Positions 34,841 to 43,181 of a stretch of DNA of 64,000 nucleotides are shown here, one piece after another. Origin of the DNA: Enterocloster clostridioformis. GTDB lineage: Bacteria; Bacillota; Clostridia; Lachnospirales; Lachnospiraceae. Each line of letters opens with the position of its first letter. Positions within the stretch are counted from its first letter, which is position 1. The translations under genes and the position numbers were made by a program. Below the pieces are notes generated by a model. It saw nothing but the letters and a program-made list of their open reading frames with translations. It made no database searches and was not told where the DNA came from. The stretch spans positions 3,348,001 through 3,412,000 of the forward strand of contig NZ_JAIWZC010000001.1 in assembly GCF_020297485.1 (NCBI RefSeq). Reading direction: 5' to 3'.

Positions 34841-35962
34841 TTATTTGTTCATGTCAAGAATCTGCTGATACAGTTCAGCCTGGTCCTTTGTAGAAGACTC
34901 GATGATGTCTTTACAAGCATCCTGCCATGGCTTGATATCAGGAACCTCAACCACGTTGACACCCTCAGCCTTCAAAGCATCAAGAACCTCTTTTTCCTTA
35001 TCCTCGGAAATAGTTCTGTTGAACTGAGATGCAACCTTGCCGGCTTCCACCAGGATGTTCTGCTGCTCTTCTGTCAGCTTATCCCAAGCTTCATCCGTGA
35101 TGATAACCTGGATTGCGCCCAGTGTATGGCCGTCCAAAATCAGGTTTGGAGCAACTTCCTGGAATGCGTTGGACTTGTAATTAGCGATTGGCTGCTCAGC
35201 ACCGTCCACAACACCTGTCTGAAGCGCGGAGTACAGTTCGTTGAAGGAAACTACCGTTGGGCTTGCGCCAAGGCCTTCCACCATACCGTTCATGATCGGG
35301 TCGTTGGACACACGCAGCTTCATGCCCTTTAAGTCATCTAAGCCCTTAACTTCCTTAACAGTGAAGAAGTGACGGAAACCTTCCTCGCCGTAGTACAGGC
35401 CTCTTACGCCAAGTCCGTTGTCATGCGGTTCCATCAAGAACTCAGGAGCCAGATCGCTGTCAGCAAACTTCCAGAAGTGGTCACGGTTTGCAAATGTATA
35501 AGGAATGGACAGAAGCACGGACTTCTCAGCGCCGTAGCTTGTCAGGGCAAACGCGGAAATACGGGAAATATCAATGGTGCCGCCGCCGCCCAGCATGGTA
35601 TCAAGAACGTCGTTCTCTGAACCAAGGACACCGCTGGCCTGCAGGTCAATCTTAATCTTGCCGCCGGACATCTCCTCAACGGTTTCCTTAAACTTAGAAT
35701 CAGTCTGTCCAACAATGGTATCCAGCGGGTTAACCTCTGCCATAACCAGGGTAACCTCCGGCATATCGCTGGTATCAGCTGCTGCTTCGGTCTTAGCCTC
35801 CTCGGCTGCATCCCCCTCTGTCTTTGCGGCCTCTGTAGCAGGTGCCTCAGTTGCTGCGGGAGCTGCTGTGGCTGCTGTATCAGGGCTCTTTAAGCCACAG
35901 CCTGCCAGGGAACCGGCTACCATCGCTGCACACAATGCGGTGCTAATCCATCTTTTTTTCAT
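34841..35962 (-). CDS. dctP: TRAP transporter substrate-binding lipoprotein DctP
   Basis: A lipobox (GSLAGCG) is followed by a 45-residue Ala/Glu/Thr-rich linker and a 300-residue DctP domain with GGKIKIDLQASGVLGSENDVLDTMLGG, LKGMKLRVSNDP and SFNELYSALQTGVVDGAEQP. Arg in LRV probably contacts a ligand carboxylate, as in characterised DctP proteins. First gene of dctP-dctQ-dctM, with GAGGAGGACAAG before the ATG. It lies just downstream of a YesN/YesM-type regulator pair, which suggests ligand-induced expression. Confidence 0.95.
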   Translation of the reverse strand: MKKRWISTALCAAMVAGSLAGCGLKSPDTAATAAPAATEAPATEAAKTEGDAAEEAKTEAAADTSDMPEVTLVMAEVNPLDTIVGQTDSKFKETVEEMSGGKIKIDLQASGVLGSENDVLDTMLGGGGTIDISRISAFALTSYGAEKSVLLSIPYTFANRDHFWKFADSDLAPEFLMEPHDNGLGVRGLYYGEEGFRHFFTVKEVKGLDDLKGMKLRVSNDPIMNGMVEGLGASPTVVSFNELYSALQTGVVDGAEQPIANYKSNAFQEVAPNLILDGHTLGAIQVIITDEAWDKLTEEQQNILVEAGKVASQFNRTISEDKEKEVLDALKAEGVNVVEVPDIKPWQDACKDIIESSTKDQAELYQQILDMNK

Positions 35963-36035
35963 GAAACTTGTCCTCCTCTTAATACTTTTTTCATGTTCTC
36001 ACATGATTTTTTTATGTTTTCTTAACGCTGACTTT

Positions 36036-36064
36036 ATTATAAGAGTATTTCACGTTTCTGAATA
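36036..36064 (-). promoter_or_regulatory. Candidate activator-dependent promoter of dctP
   Basis: TATAAT (36036-36041) on the minus strand is paired with a poor -35 (TATTCA, 36059-36064) at 17 bases. A weak -35 would fit activation by the AraC-type regulator encoded upstream. Confidence 0.38.
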
Positions 36065-36153
36065 TAGTAAATTTTTGTGAATCATAGTAGGATTTTAACC
36101 TGTTTCCTTCATCCATTTATGCAAATATTACATATATCGTCTTTATACAATCT

Positions 36154-36945
36154 TTATCCCTTCTGGAAAATAGACAATCTGTACTCCGTGGGACTCTGAC
36201 CCGTTATGCGCTTGAACACCTTTGCAAAGTAATTGGAATCACCGTAGCCCACTGCCCTTCCAATCTCCTTCACATTAACCGTTGGCTGTTCCAGCATCTT
36301 CTTGGCCTCCTTTATCCTGTACCGTGTCAGGTAGGATGTGAAATTCTGGTCAAAACACTGCTTGAACAGCTTGCAGAAATAGGCCTCTGAATAATTCATG
36401 GCCCTTGCGGCATCCTGCATGGAAATGTCAAACATATAATTTTCATGTATGTACTGGCTGATTAATGACGTAACCTTAGACAGGCGGGCATGTCCTCCGT
36501 CCTCCGGATCTTCTGTGTCCGCCGTCACGGGGTTCTCATTTTCATCCTCATCCCCTCCGCTCTGCCGTTGCTCCCCCGCTATATGCATGGCCTCCTCCAC
36601 CACCAGCATCAGCTCCTGCTCGTCGTAAGGCTTCAGAAGATAATCCAGGGCCCTTACCGTAATGGCCTTTTTTGCATAGGAAAACTCGTCAAATGCTGTC
36701 AGGAATATGATGCAGCAGTCCTTGTCCGCCTGCCGAATCTGCTGGGCTGCTTCTATGCCGTTTATACCCGGCATCTCAATATCCAGAATAGCAATCTGTA
36801 TCTTTTCCTCCTCATAGATTTTAAGGGCTTCCCTGCCATTGGCTGCCTGGAATATCCGGCATCTGTCCCCCAGATTCTTCTGCAGCGTCTTGTAAAGGAC
36901 CTGTCTCTCAATCATCTCATCATCCGCAATCAGTAAACGTAACAT
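36154..36945 (-). CDS. Response regulator, REC + AraC-type HTH, TRAP locus
   Basis: The 263-residue protein has a receiver domain (1-120) with phosphoacceptor Asp55 in IAILDIEMPG and conserved Lys in LDYLLKPYDE. A short acidic linker (EDENENPVTADTEDPED) is followed by an AraC-type DNA-binding domain (about 165-263) ending AVGYGDSNYFAKVFKRITGQSPTEYR. This compact form differs from the larger YesN regulator at 289. It is 10 bp after the kinase gene and 190 bp upstream of dctP, all on one strand, so it most likely activates the TRAP genes. Confidence 0.93.
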   Translation of the reverse strand: MLRLLIADDEMIERQVLYKTLQKNLGDRCRIFQAANGREALKIYEEEKIQIAILDIEMPGINGIEAAQQIRQADKDCCIIFLTAFDEFSYAKKAITVRALDYLLKPYDEQELMLVVEEAMHIAGEQRQSGGDEDENENPVTADTEDPEDGGHARLSKVTSLISQYIHENYMFDISMQDAARAMNYSEAYFCKLFKQCFDQNFTSYLTRYRIKEAKKMLEQPTVNVKEIGRAVGYGDSNYFAKVFKRITGQSPTEYRLSIFQKG

Positions 36946-36955
36946 TGGCTCCCCC

Positions 36956-38458
36956 TTATATCTTCTGATAGTCCTCTTCCCGGACGGCAGGCAGGATAAT
37001 CTGCACCACAGTCCCCTTGCCGGCCCTGCTGTAAATTCTCAAACCCCCATCCTCATACATGGATTTAATCCTCTGGTATATGTTCCCCAGCCCAATGCCC
37101 ACCCTGGCCGTCCGATGTCCCTTAAGTGCGTCCATAAGCCGTTTCAGCGTCTCTTCATCCATACCAACTCCGGTGTCCGCCAGGGAAATGACTAGCTTAT
37201 CCTTCTGTTTCCATATCCTTAAAAATATCCGTCCCCCTTCTTCCTTCCTGGCTATGCCGTGTATGATGGCATTTTCCACCAGCGGCTGAAGGGTAAAGGC
37301 CGGTATCATAGTCTCGCTGCCGTCCACCTCCACCCGGAAGTTATGACTGACACGGCTGCCAAAACGCATCTGCTGTATGTACATATAATCCTGCACCACC
37401 TTAAGCTCCTGGTCCAGAGGCACAATCTGCTCTGAGGTCTTGAGATTATAGCGGAAGAGATTTCCCAGACTGGATATCATCCGCTCTGTGGTCTGGGCTT
37501 CCTCCAGTTTAGCCATGCAGGAAATCATGTTCAGTGTATTAAACAGGAAATGCGGATTAATCTGGCTCTTAAGAAGTTCCAGGCGGGCCGCATCCAGACG
37601 TTTCTCCATCTCGATGCGCTCCACCTCCTCCTTATGAAGGCGCTCCGCCATCTCATTTTTCTCCTTCAGGGTATTGATATACCCCTCTGTGGCATGTTTC
37701 ATCTTATTAAATGCCTGGACCAGCTCTCCCATCTCATCCCGGTTTTCCACCACCAGGTCCTCGCCCCCAAAATCATTTCTGGCTATCTCCCTGGAACTGT
37801 GGGCCAGTTTTACCATAGGGGCAATCAGGGTATCGGACAGAAGCTTGGTCAGGCAGATGACCGTAATAATCATCAGAACGGAACAGGCCATAATCATGTA
37901 GGGAAGGTCATAGAGGAGGGGAACCTTTTCCTGATAGCTGCGCTTTCCCTCCTTCAGGGTGGACTGCATCAGCCTTCTGGCATAGGTCTGCAGATAACCC
38001 TGCATTCCATATACCCTGTACAATTGCATCACAAATCCGTCATCCGACTGGTCCATGTGAAGGACCTGGTCCCGGAAATACTGGTAGCCTTCATAGCCAT
38101 TCTTAATATTCCACGTCCTGGCATACCGCTCTGGTCCAATGACATCATAGTCAAAGGGCAGAGCGTCTATACTGCTCTCCGTCTTAAAACAGGCCAGCCT
38201 GTATTGCTTTGCATTCTCCCAGGACCGCTCCCTCACATAGAGTTCAAAGGCATCCGCTTCCTGCTCCATGGACTCCTGCACATCATAGCAGAGGGAATTG
38301 TCATTGAGTATCACGTTAAAACTCTCCAGGGAGAAATTCATGACCAGCATATTAAAGGCAATGGACAGACCCATCACCAAAATGACAACGACGGAAAATG
38401 CACCCAGCTTTTTTTTCAACGATATTGAAAGCCACTGATTTTTAATATAAGAAAACAT
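36956..38458 (-). CDS. Sensor histidine kinase, YesM-like, TRAP locus
   Basis: The 500-residue kinase opens with a cytoplasmic stub and a membrane helix (LGAFSVVVILVMGLSIAFNML), then an extracellular sensing domain of about 140 residues and a second helix (LPYMIMACSVLMIITVICL). A HAMP region, coiled coil, His_kinase domain (KSQINPHFLFNTLN, with the phosphorylated His) and HATPase with DTGVGM and GIGLGNI complete it. The frame is open to 38548, but a start at 38458 gives the standard short N-terminus of YesM proteins, with a GGGGTGGGG site upstream; the start remains somewhat uncertain. The sensing domain is unlike any known class I recognise. Confidence 0.9.
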   Translation of the reverse strand: MFSYIKNQWLSISLKKKLGAFSVVVILVMGLSIAFNMLVMNFSLESFNVILNDNSLCYDVQESMEQEADAFELYVRERSWENAKQYRLACFKTESSIDALPFDYDVIGPERYARTWNIKNGYEGYQYFRDQVLHMDQSDDGFVMQLYRVYGMQGYLQTYARRLMQSTLKEGKRSYQEKVPLLYDLPYMIMACSVLMIITVICLTKLLSDTLIAPMVKLAHSSREIARNDFGGEDLVVENRDEMGELVQAFNKMKHATEGYINTLKEKNEMAERLHKEEVERIEMEKRLDAARLELLKSQINPHFLFNTLNMISCMAKLEEAQTTERMISSLGNLFRYNLKTSEQIVPLDQELKVVQDYMYIQQMRFGSRVSHNFRVEVDGSETMIPAFTLQPLVENAIIHGIARKEEGGRIFLRIWKQKDKLVISLADTGVGMDEETLKRLMDALKGHRTARVGIGLGNIYQRIKSMYEDGGLRIYSRAGKGTVVQIILPAVREEDYQKI

Positions 38459-38603
38459 ACCCCACCCCAATCGCACCAGAATGTGTCTGCAGCCTGCTTT
38501 CTTCCGGCTGTTTGTCCAATTTGCGCTCTGCGTAACCGTGTCATGCATCCTTTACCATACCATCCCTCCGGGATTGCCCACGGTCCGGCCAGTGTCTTTC
38601 ACC

Positions 38604-38632
38604 ATTATACCATATAATGACAGGGAGCGCAA
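38604..38632 (-). promoter_or_regulatory. Promoter of the TRAP two-component genes
   Basis: Minus strand TTGCGC (38627-38632), 17-base spacer, TATAAT (38604-38609). The -35 overlaps the right side of the hairpin that follows glgB. Confidence 0.58.
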
Positions 38633-38652
38633 AGCCCCCGGCCTTGCGCTCC
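38624..38652 (-). terminator. Hairpin after glgB
   Basis: Stem GGAGCGCAA/TTGCGCTCC with an 11-base loop, 17 bp after the glgB stop. The following minus-strand tract (CTGTCATTATA) is not a clear T-run, so termination may be partial. Confidence 0.42.
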
Positions 38653-38668
38653 AGTTATTCCCATTCGC

Positions 38669-41611
38669 CTATTTTGTTTTACTATCTTCGGGTTTTGAAG
38701 CGGTTATCTGCTTCTGGTTCTTCTTAGCTGTCCCAATCTGCTTCCGGCTCTTTTTGGAAGTGCTTATCTGCTTCTTCTCCTCCTTGGACGTGCTTATCTG
38801 TTTCTGCTCCTCCCTGGACGTGCTTATCTGCTTCTGCTCCTCCCTGGATGTGGCTATCTGCTTCTGCTCCTCCTTGGACGTGCCTATCTGTTTCTGTTCT
38901 TCCCTGGAAGTACTTATCTGCTTCTGCTCCTCCTTGGACGTGCTTATCTGCTTCTGCTCTTTCTTGGAAGTACCTATCTGCTCCTGTTTCTTCTTGGACG
39001 TGCTTATCTGCTTCTGCTCTTTCTTGGAGGTGCCAATCCGCTTCTGCTCTTCCCCGGACATGCCAATCTGCTTCTGCTCTTCCCCGGACATGCCAATCTG
39101 CTTCTGCTCTTCCCCGGACATGCCAATCTGCTTCTGTTCTTCCCTGGAGGTGCTTATCTGCTCCTGCCCTGCCCCGGACGCAGCCATCCGCTTCTGTCCA
39201 TCCTTTGCAGCCGCGGCCATCTCTGCTTCCTGTGCCACGGTATCTGCCTTCTTTGGAGATGCTGTTTTACCGGACACCTTTTTCCTGGCCGCAGGCTTTT
39301 TATCCGCAGGCTTTTTATCTGCCGCCTTTTTAACCCCAGGCTTCTTTGCCTCAGATTTCACGGCTTCTTCCACCTGTGTGCATGTGTAGATGCTGACGCT
39401 CATTGGCGGTATATAGACTTCAATGGAATTGTCCTTTTCATCCCATTCCAGCTTCCGGGATGTCTTGGCACGTCCGTTGACCCTGCCTTCCCCGCCAAAG
39501 TCCCTGGAGTCGGTGTTGAATATCTCCTTATACTTGCCGTGGAAGGGAACTCCCACGCGGAATTTCTCGTGCTCCATGTTGTCAAAATTGCAGATAAAGA
39601 GAAGGGTTTCCTTATTTTTTCTGCTCTTTCGCAGGAATATGATTATGCTCTCATTCTGATAGCTGCAATTAATCCACTCAAACCCATCGGGATCATAATC
39701 CATCTCATACAGGGCCGGGTGCTCGCGGTACAGCCTGTTAAGCGCCTTCACATAATCCTGCATGTTTTTGTGAACAGGATACTCCAACAGTCCCCACTCC
39801 AGGGACGCGCCCTCATTCCATTCTGCCACCTGGGCGTATTCCTGACCCATGAACAGCAGCTTCTTTCCGGGATGTCCCATCATAAAGGCATAGGCAGCCC
39901 TCAGGTTCTCGGCCTTCTTTTCCAGGGTTTCGCCCGGCATCTTGCCAATCATGGAACCCTTGCCGTGAACCACCTCATCGTGTGAGAATACCAGCACAAA
40001 GTCCTCGCTGTAAGCATACAGCATGGAAAATGTCAGCTCCCCATAATTGTTTTTCCTGAACAGGGGATCGCATCTCATATAGTTGGTGAAATCATTCATC
40101 CAGCCCATGTTCCACTTATAATTAAATCCCAGGCCGCCCTCTTTCGGATCGCCTGTAATCATTGGCCACGCAGTGGACTCCTCCGCTATGATGACCGTTC
40201 CGTCCTTCCGGCCCTTGAATACGGAATTCAGATGCTTCAGGAATTCCATTGCCTCCAGATTTTCATTGCCGCCATATAGGTTGGGCACCCACTCGCCGTC
40301 ATTCTTTCCATAGTCCAGATAGAGCATGGAGGCAACCGCATCCATCCTGATTCCGTCCGCATGGTACTTGTCCGCCCAGAACAGCGCATTGGCAATCAGA
40401 AAATTTGACACGCCGGGACGGCCGTAATTGTATATCAGGGTGCCCCAATGGGGATGGGATCCCTTCCTGGGGTCCATGTGCTCATAGACGCAGGTGCCGT
40501 CAAATACAGCCATTCCATAGGCATCCCTGGGGAAATGGGCCGGCACCCAGTCAAGTATGACGCCGATTCCCTGTCCGTGCATATAATCCATAAAGTACAT
40601 GAAATCCTCAGGAGCACCGTAACGGCTGGTTGGGGCATAATACCCTGTAACCTGATAGCCCCAGGATTCATCCAGAGGATGCTCCATCACAGGCATGAGC
40701 TCCACATGGGTATATCCCATGTCCTTTACGTACTCCGCCAGCCTTGGGGCCAGCTCGCGGTAATTATAGAATTCGGAACCCACCAGGTCCTTTCCTGTCT
40801 CATCCTTGACCGTCTCCTTGCGGATCCAGGAGCCCAGATGAACCTCATATATGTTCATGGGCTTGTCCTTTGTATCTGTTTTTGCCCTCTGATCCATCCA
40901 TGACTTGTCGTTCCATTTATATTTATCAATATTCCATACAATAGACGCGTTATTGGGACGCAGCTCTGCGTAGTTTGCATAGGGATCCGCCTTCAGCATG
41001 GGATCCCCTGCTCTTGTCTTTATCTCGTACTTATATATCTCACCTTCATGCAGGCCGGGAATGAACAGCTCGAACACACTGCCGTCCCCTTCTCCCAGGC
41101 GGCGCATCTGATGGCGTCTTCCATCCCAAAGGTTGAAATCCCCCACCACGCTGACGCGCATGGCGCACGGCGCCCACACGGAAAAGTACACGCCGGATAC
41201 TCCGTCAATGGTCATGGGATGGGCGCCCATCTTCTCATAAATCGTATAGTGGATGCCCGCTGCAAATTTCTTCAGATCTTCTTCCCGGTACTGGGGAGCA
41301 AATGAATAGGGATCATAGAGTTCCTCCGTCACCCCATTGTCATAGGTGACCACCAGGGTATAGGGCGTCTTGCTCTTGCGTGGTATCAGCGCCGCGAAAA
41401 AGCCAGCCTCGTCCGCCAGTTCCATGGGATATTTCTTCCCGGTTGAGGAAATCTTTACACTGATTTCAGCCGCGGTGGGTACCAGCGCCTGAATCAGAAG
41501 TCCCTCCTCTGTCAGATGGGGTCCCAGCATGGCATGGGGATTGGATGCTTCCGAATACACCAGTTCTTCAATCCCTGCCCAATCCATCAAATCATATAAT
41601 TTCTGTTCCAT
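38669..41611 (-). CDS. glgB: 1,4-alpha-glucan branching enzyme with C-terminal repeat tail
   Basis: GlgB introduces alpha-1,6 branches into glycogen. Two N-terminal beta domains (about 15-110 and 125-220, CBM48-like) precede the GH13 barrel with catalytic residues in place: nucleophile Asp424 in GIRMDAVASML, acid Glu near 477 in IIAEESTAWP and the third Asp in FSHDEVVHGK. The enzyme proper ends near residue 745. It is followed by 235 extra residues: a Lys/Ala/Pro-rich linker (750-815) and 15 copies of a decapeptide of type I(S/G)TS(R/K)EEQKQ. That makes 980 aa against the usual 630-770. The tail is Gln/Lys/Glu-rich and predicted helical or disordered. Upstream genes are mgsA and a FAH protein on the same strand. 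Confidence 0.95.
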   Translation of the reverse strand: MEQKLYDLMDWAGIEELVYSEASNPHAMLGPHLTEEGLLIQALVPTAAEISVKISSTGKKYPMELADEAGFFAALIPRKSKTPYTLVVTYDNGVTEELYDPYSFAPQYREEDLKKFAAGIHYTIYEKMGAHPMTIDGVSGVYFSVWAPCAMRVSVVGDFNLWDGRRHQMRRLGEGDGSVFELFIPGLHEGEIYKYEIKTRAGDPMLKADPYANYAELRPNNASIVWNIDKYKWNDKSWMDQRAKTDTKDKPMNIYEVHLGSWIRKETVKDETGKDLVGSEFYNYRELAPRLAEYVKDMGYTHVELMPVMEHPLDESWGYQVTGYYAPTSRYGAPEDFMYFMDYMHGQGIGVILDWVPAHFPRDAYGMAVFDGTCVYEHMDPRKGSHPHWGTLIYNYGRPGVSNFLIANALFWADKYHADGIRMDAVASMLYLDYGKNDGEWVPNLYGGNENLEAMEFLKHLNSVFKGRKDGTVIIAEESTAWPMITGDPKEGGLGFNYKWNMGWMNDFTNYMRCDPLFRKNNYGELTFSMLYAYSEDFVLVFSHDEVVHGKGSMIGKMPGETLEKKAENLRAAYAFMMGHPGKKLLFMGQEYAQVAEWNEGASLEWGLLEYPVHKNMQDYVKALNRLYREHPALYEMDYDPDGFEWINCSYQNESIIIFLRKSRKNKETLLFICNFDNMEHEKFRVGVPFHGKYKEIFNTDSRDFGGEGRVNGRAKTSRKLEWDEKDNSIEVYIPPMSVSIYTCTQVEEAVKSEAKKPGVKKAADKKPADKKPAARKKVSGKTASPKKADTVAQEAEMAAAAKDGQKRMAASGAGQEQISTSREEQKQIGMSGEEQKQIGMSGEEQKQIGMSGEEQKRIGTSKKEQKQISTSKKKQEQIGTSKKEQKQISTSKEEQKQISTSREEQKQIGTSKEEQKQIATSREEQKQISTSREEQKQISTSKEEKKQISTSKKSRKQIGTAKKNQKQITASKPEDSKTK
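38708..39157 (-). repeat. 30-bp minisatellite, 15 copies, in the glgB tail
   Basis: Fifteen tandem 30-bp units encode I-(S/G/A)-(T/M)-S-(R/K/G)-(E/K)-E-Q-K-(Q/R). Three consecutive copies (IGMSGEEQK) are almost identical, pointing to recent expansion; the outer copies have diverged. Confidence 0.92.
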
Positions 41612-41680
41612 ATTATTGCCCCCTTGTAAGTTTATTCATTCTTCGGTCTGATATCAGCACGCCCGCTGTATATCCTACTC

Positions 41681-42151
41681 CTAAAGGGTATTTGCCCTCT
41701 CAGCAATATTCTGTCTGAAATTAACCACGTCATGCTCGTATTCTTCATCCATAAGGGGAGAAGTAATCATGAAATCCGCGCTGGCCTTGTTATTTGCAAT
41801 GGGGATGTCATAGACCTGGGCAATCCTTAACAAAGCCTTAACGTCCGGATCGTGGGGCTGCGCTGTCAGCGGGTCGGAAAAGAAAATAACAAAATCAATT
41901 TTTCCTTCCACAATCTTGGCCCCAATCTGCTGGTCGCCGCCCAGAGGGCCGCTGTTATACCCCTTTACAGGCAGGTTGGTTGCATCCGTAATCATACGGG
42001 CCGTTGTGCCGGTCCCGCAAAGGAAATGCTTGGACAGTATATCCTTATGCTCTCCGCACCACTGTATCAGTTCCCGTTTCTTCTGGTCGTGGGCAATCAG
42101 GGCAATGTTCTTCTGTTTGCGTATTGTCATAGGTAAATAATCCATTTTCAT
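41681..42151 (-). CDS. mgsA: Methylglyoxal synthase
   Basis: The enzyme converts dihydroxyacetone phosphate to methylglyoxal and phosphate. Conserved segments are ALIAHDQKKRELIQWC, the phosphate-binding LCGTGTTARMI, GPLGGDQQIGAKIVEGKIDFVIFF (with the catalytic Asp region) and DPLTAQPHDPDVKALLRIA. Length 156 aa is standard. It starts 10 bp after the FAH-family gene and precedes glgB by 70 bp. Methylglyoxal synthesis relieves sugar-phosphate excess, so proximity to glycogen genes is metabolically sensible but not proof of joint control. Confidence 0.96.
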   Translation of the reverse strand: MKMDYLPMTIRKQKNIALIAHDQKKRELIQWCGEHKDILSKHFLCGTGTTARMITDATNLPVKGYNSGPLGGDQQIGAKIVEGKIDFVIFFSDPLTAQPHDPDVKALLRIAQVYDIPIANNKASADFMITSPLMDEEYEHDVVNFRQNIAERANTL

Positions 42152-42161
42152 CTGTCTCCTT

Positions 42162-43058
42162 TCAGTCTGTCACTTTGTTGGCGATGGTTCCTATCCCTTC
42201 TATGGTACACTCCACCACATCTCCCGGAACCAGGAATTTAGGCGGGTCAAAGCCCATGCCCACTCCGGCCGGGGTCCCTGTGGCAATAATGGTTCCGGGC
42301 TGTAAGGTCATTCCCTGGGAGAGTTCGCTTACAATGTGGCTGATATCAAATATGAGCAGTTCCGTATTGCTGTCCTGGCGAAGCTCGCCGTTCACCCTGG
42401 ACTGTACCTGCACCTTGGGCGGATAAGACAATTCATCCACAGTGGCTATGCATGGTCCCATGGGCAAAAAGCCGTCCAGCCCCTTGCCGAAATACCACTG
42501 CTTATGCCGTGTCTGCAGGGTCCTGGCGCTGACGTCATTGATGATGGTATATCCGAATATATAGTCCTTTACCTCTTCCTCTCTGACATGGGATGCCTCG
42601 CGGCCTATGATGACTGCCAGCTCTGCCTCGTAATCCAAATCCGTCACAATATCCCGGTGGCTGGGGATTCCTGCCCCGGGATCCGTGGCCCGGTTCACCC
42701 GCTTGGAAAAATAGATGGCATAGGGTCTTTCCCCGTCAAATGCTTCCTTCTTAAATCTGGCTGATTCCTCTACGTGAGCCATATAATTGATTCCCAGGCA
42801 GATAACATCCTGCCGCGGGTGGGGAATCGGAGCTAAAAGGCTTACCTCCCCAATAGGGGCAGCACCCCTGACCTTATACGGGTCCTGGCCAGACGCGTAT
42901 TCCAGCAGCTGCTTCTCCGAATCGCTGATGGTCTCTATCAGCTCCTGCATGGACTTATAATCCATATCCAGGGAAGCAAGGGGATAGACCCAGCTTCCGT
43001 CCCTGCTGATGACTCCAAGTCCGGATTTGTGTTCGATTTCATATGTAACTAGTCTCAT
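42162..43058 (-). CDS. Fumarylacetoacetate hydrolase family protein
   Basis: FAH-family enzymes act on beta-diketone or keto-acid substrates with a divalent metal. The 298-aa protein has a short N-terminal domain and the FAH barrel: ICLGINYMAHVEES, the metal-binding DLDYEAELAVIIG, FGYTIINDVSARTLQ, KGLDGFLPMGPC and ATGTPAGVGMGF. All metal ligands expected for the family (the three acidic residues) appear intact. Possible activities include acylpyruvate hydrolase, 2-keto-4-pentenoate hydratase or oxaloacetate decarboxylase; sequence alone does not distinguish them. It is 10 bp upstream of mgsA. Confidence 0.9.
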   Translation of the reverse strand: MRLVTYEIEHKSGLGVISRDGSWVYPLASLDMDYKSMQELIETISDSEKQLLEYASGQDPYKVRGAAPIGEVSLLAPIPHPRQDVICLGINYMAHVEESARFKKEAFDGERPYAIYFSKRVNRATDPGAGIPSHRDIVTDLDYEAELAVIIGREASHVREEEVKDYIFGYTIINDVSARTLQTRHKQWYFGKGLDGFLPMGPCIATVDELSYPPKVQVQSRVNGELRQDSNTELLIFDISHIVSELSQGMTLQPGTIIATGTPAGVGMGFDPPKFLVPGDVVECTIEGIGTIANKVTD

Positions 43059-43181
43059 AATGCCCTCCTGCTCATACCATTACGTGTATCTCATGTTTAC
43101 TCTATCACATTTTTCCGAATTTTTCTACGATTTTGCCATTATTTCAGAAATCGCCCTTTCTCCCTGTCAGGGGTCTTCTTC

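Noticed and set aside
38708..39157. Regular 30-bp repeats as a possible CRISPR array
   Set aside because: Repeats are directly tandem, in frame, degenerate and have no spacers; they encode the GlgB tail.
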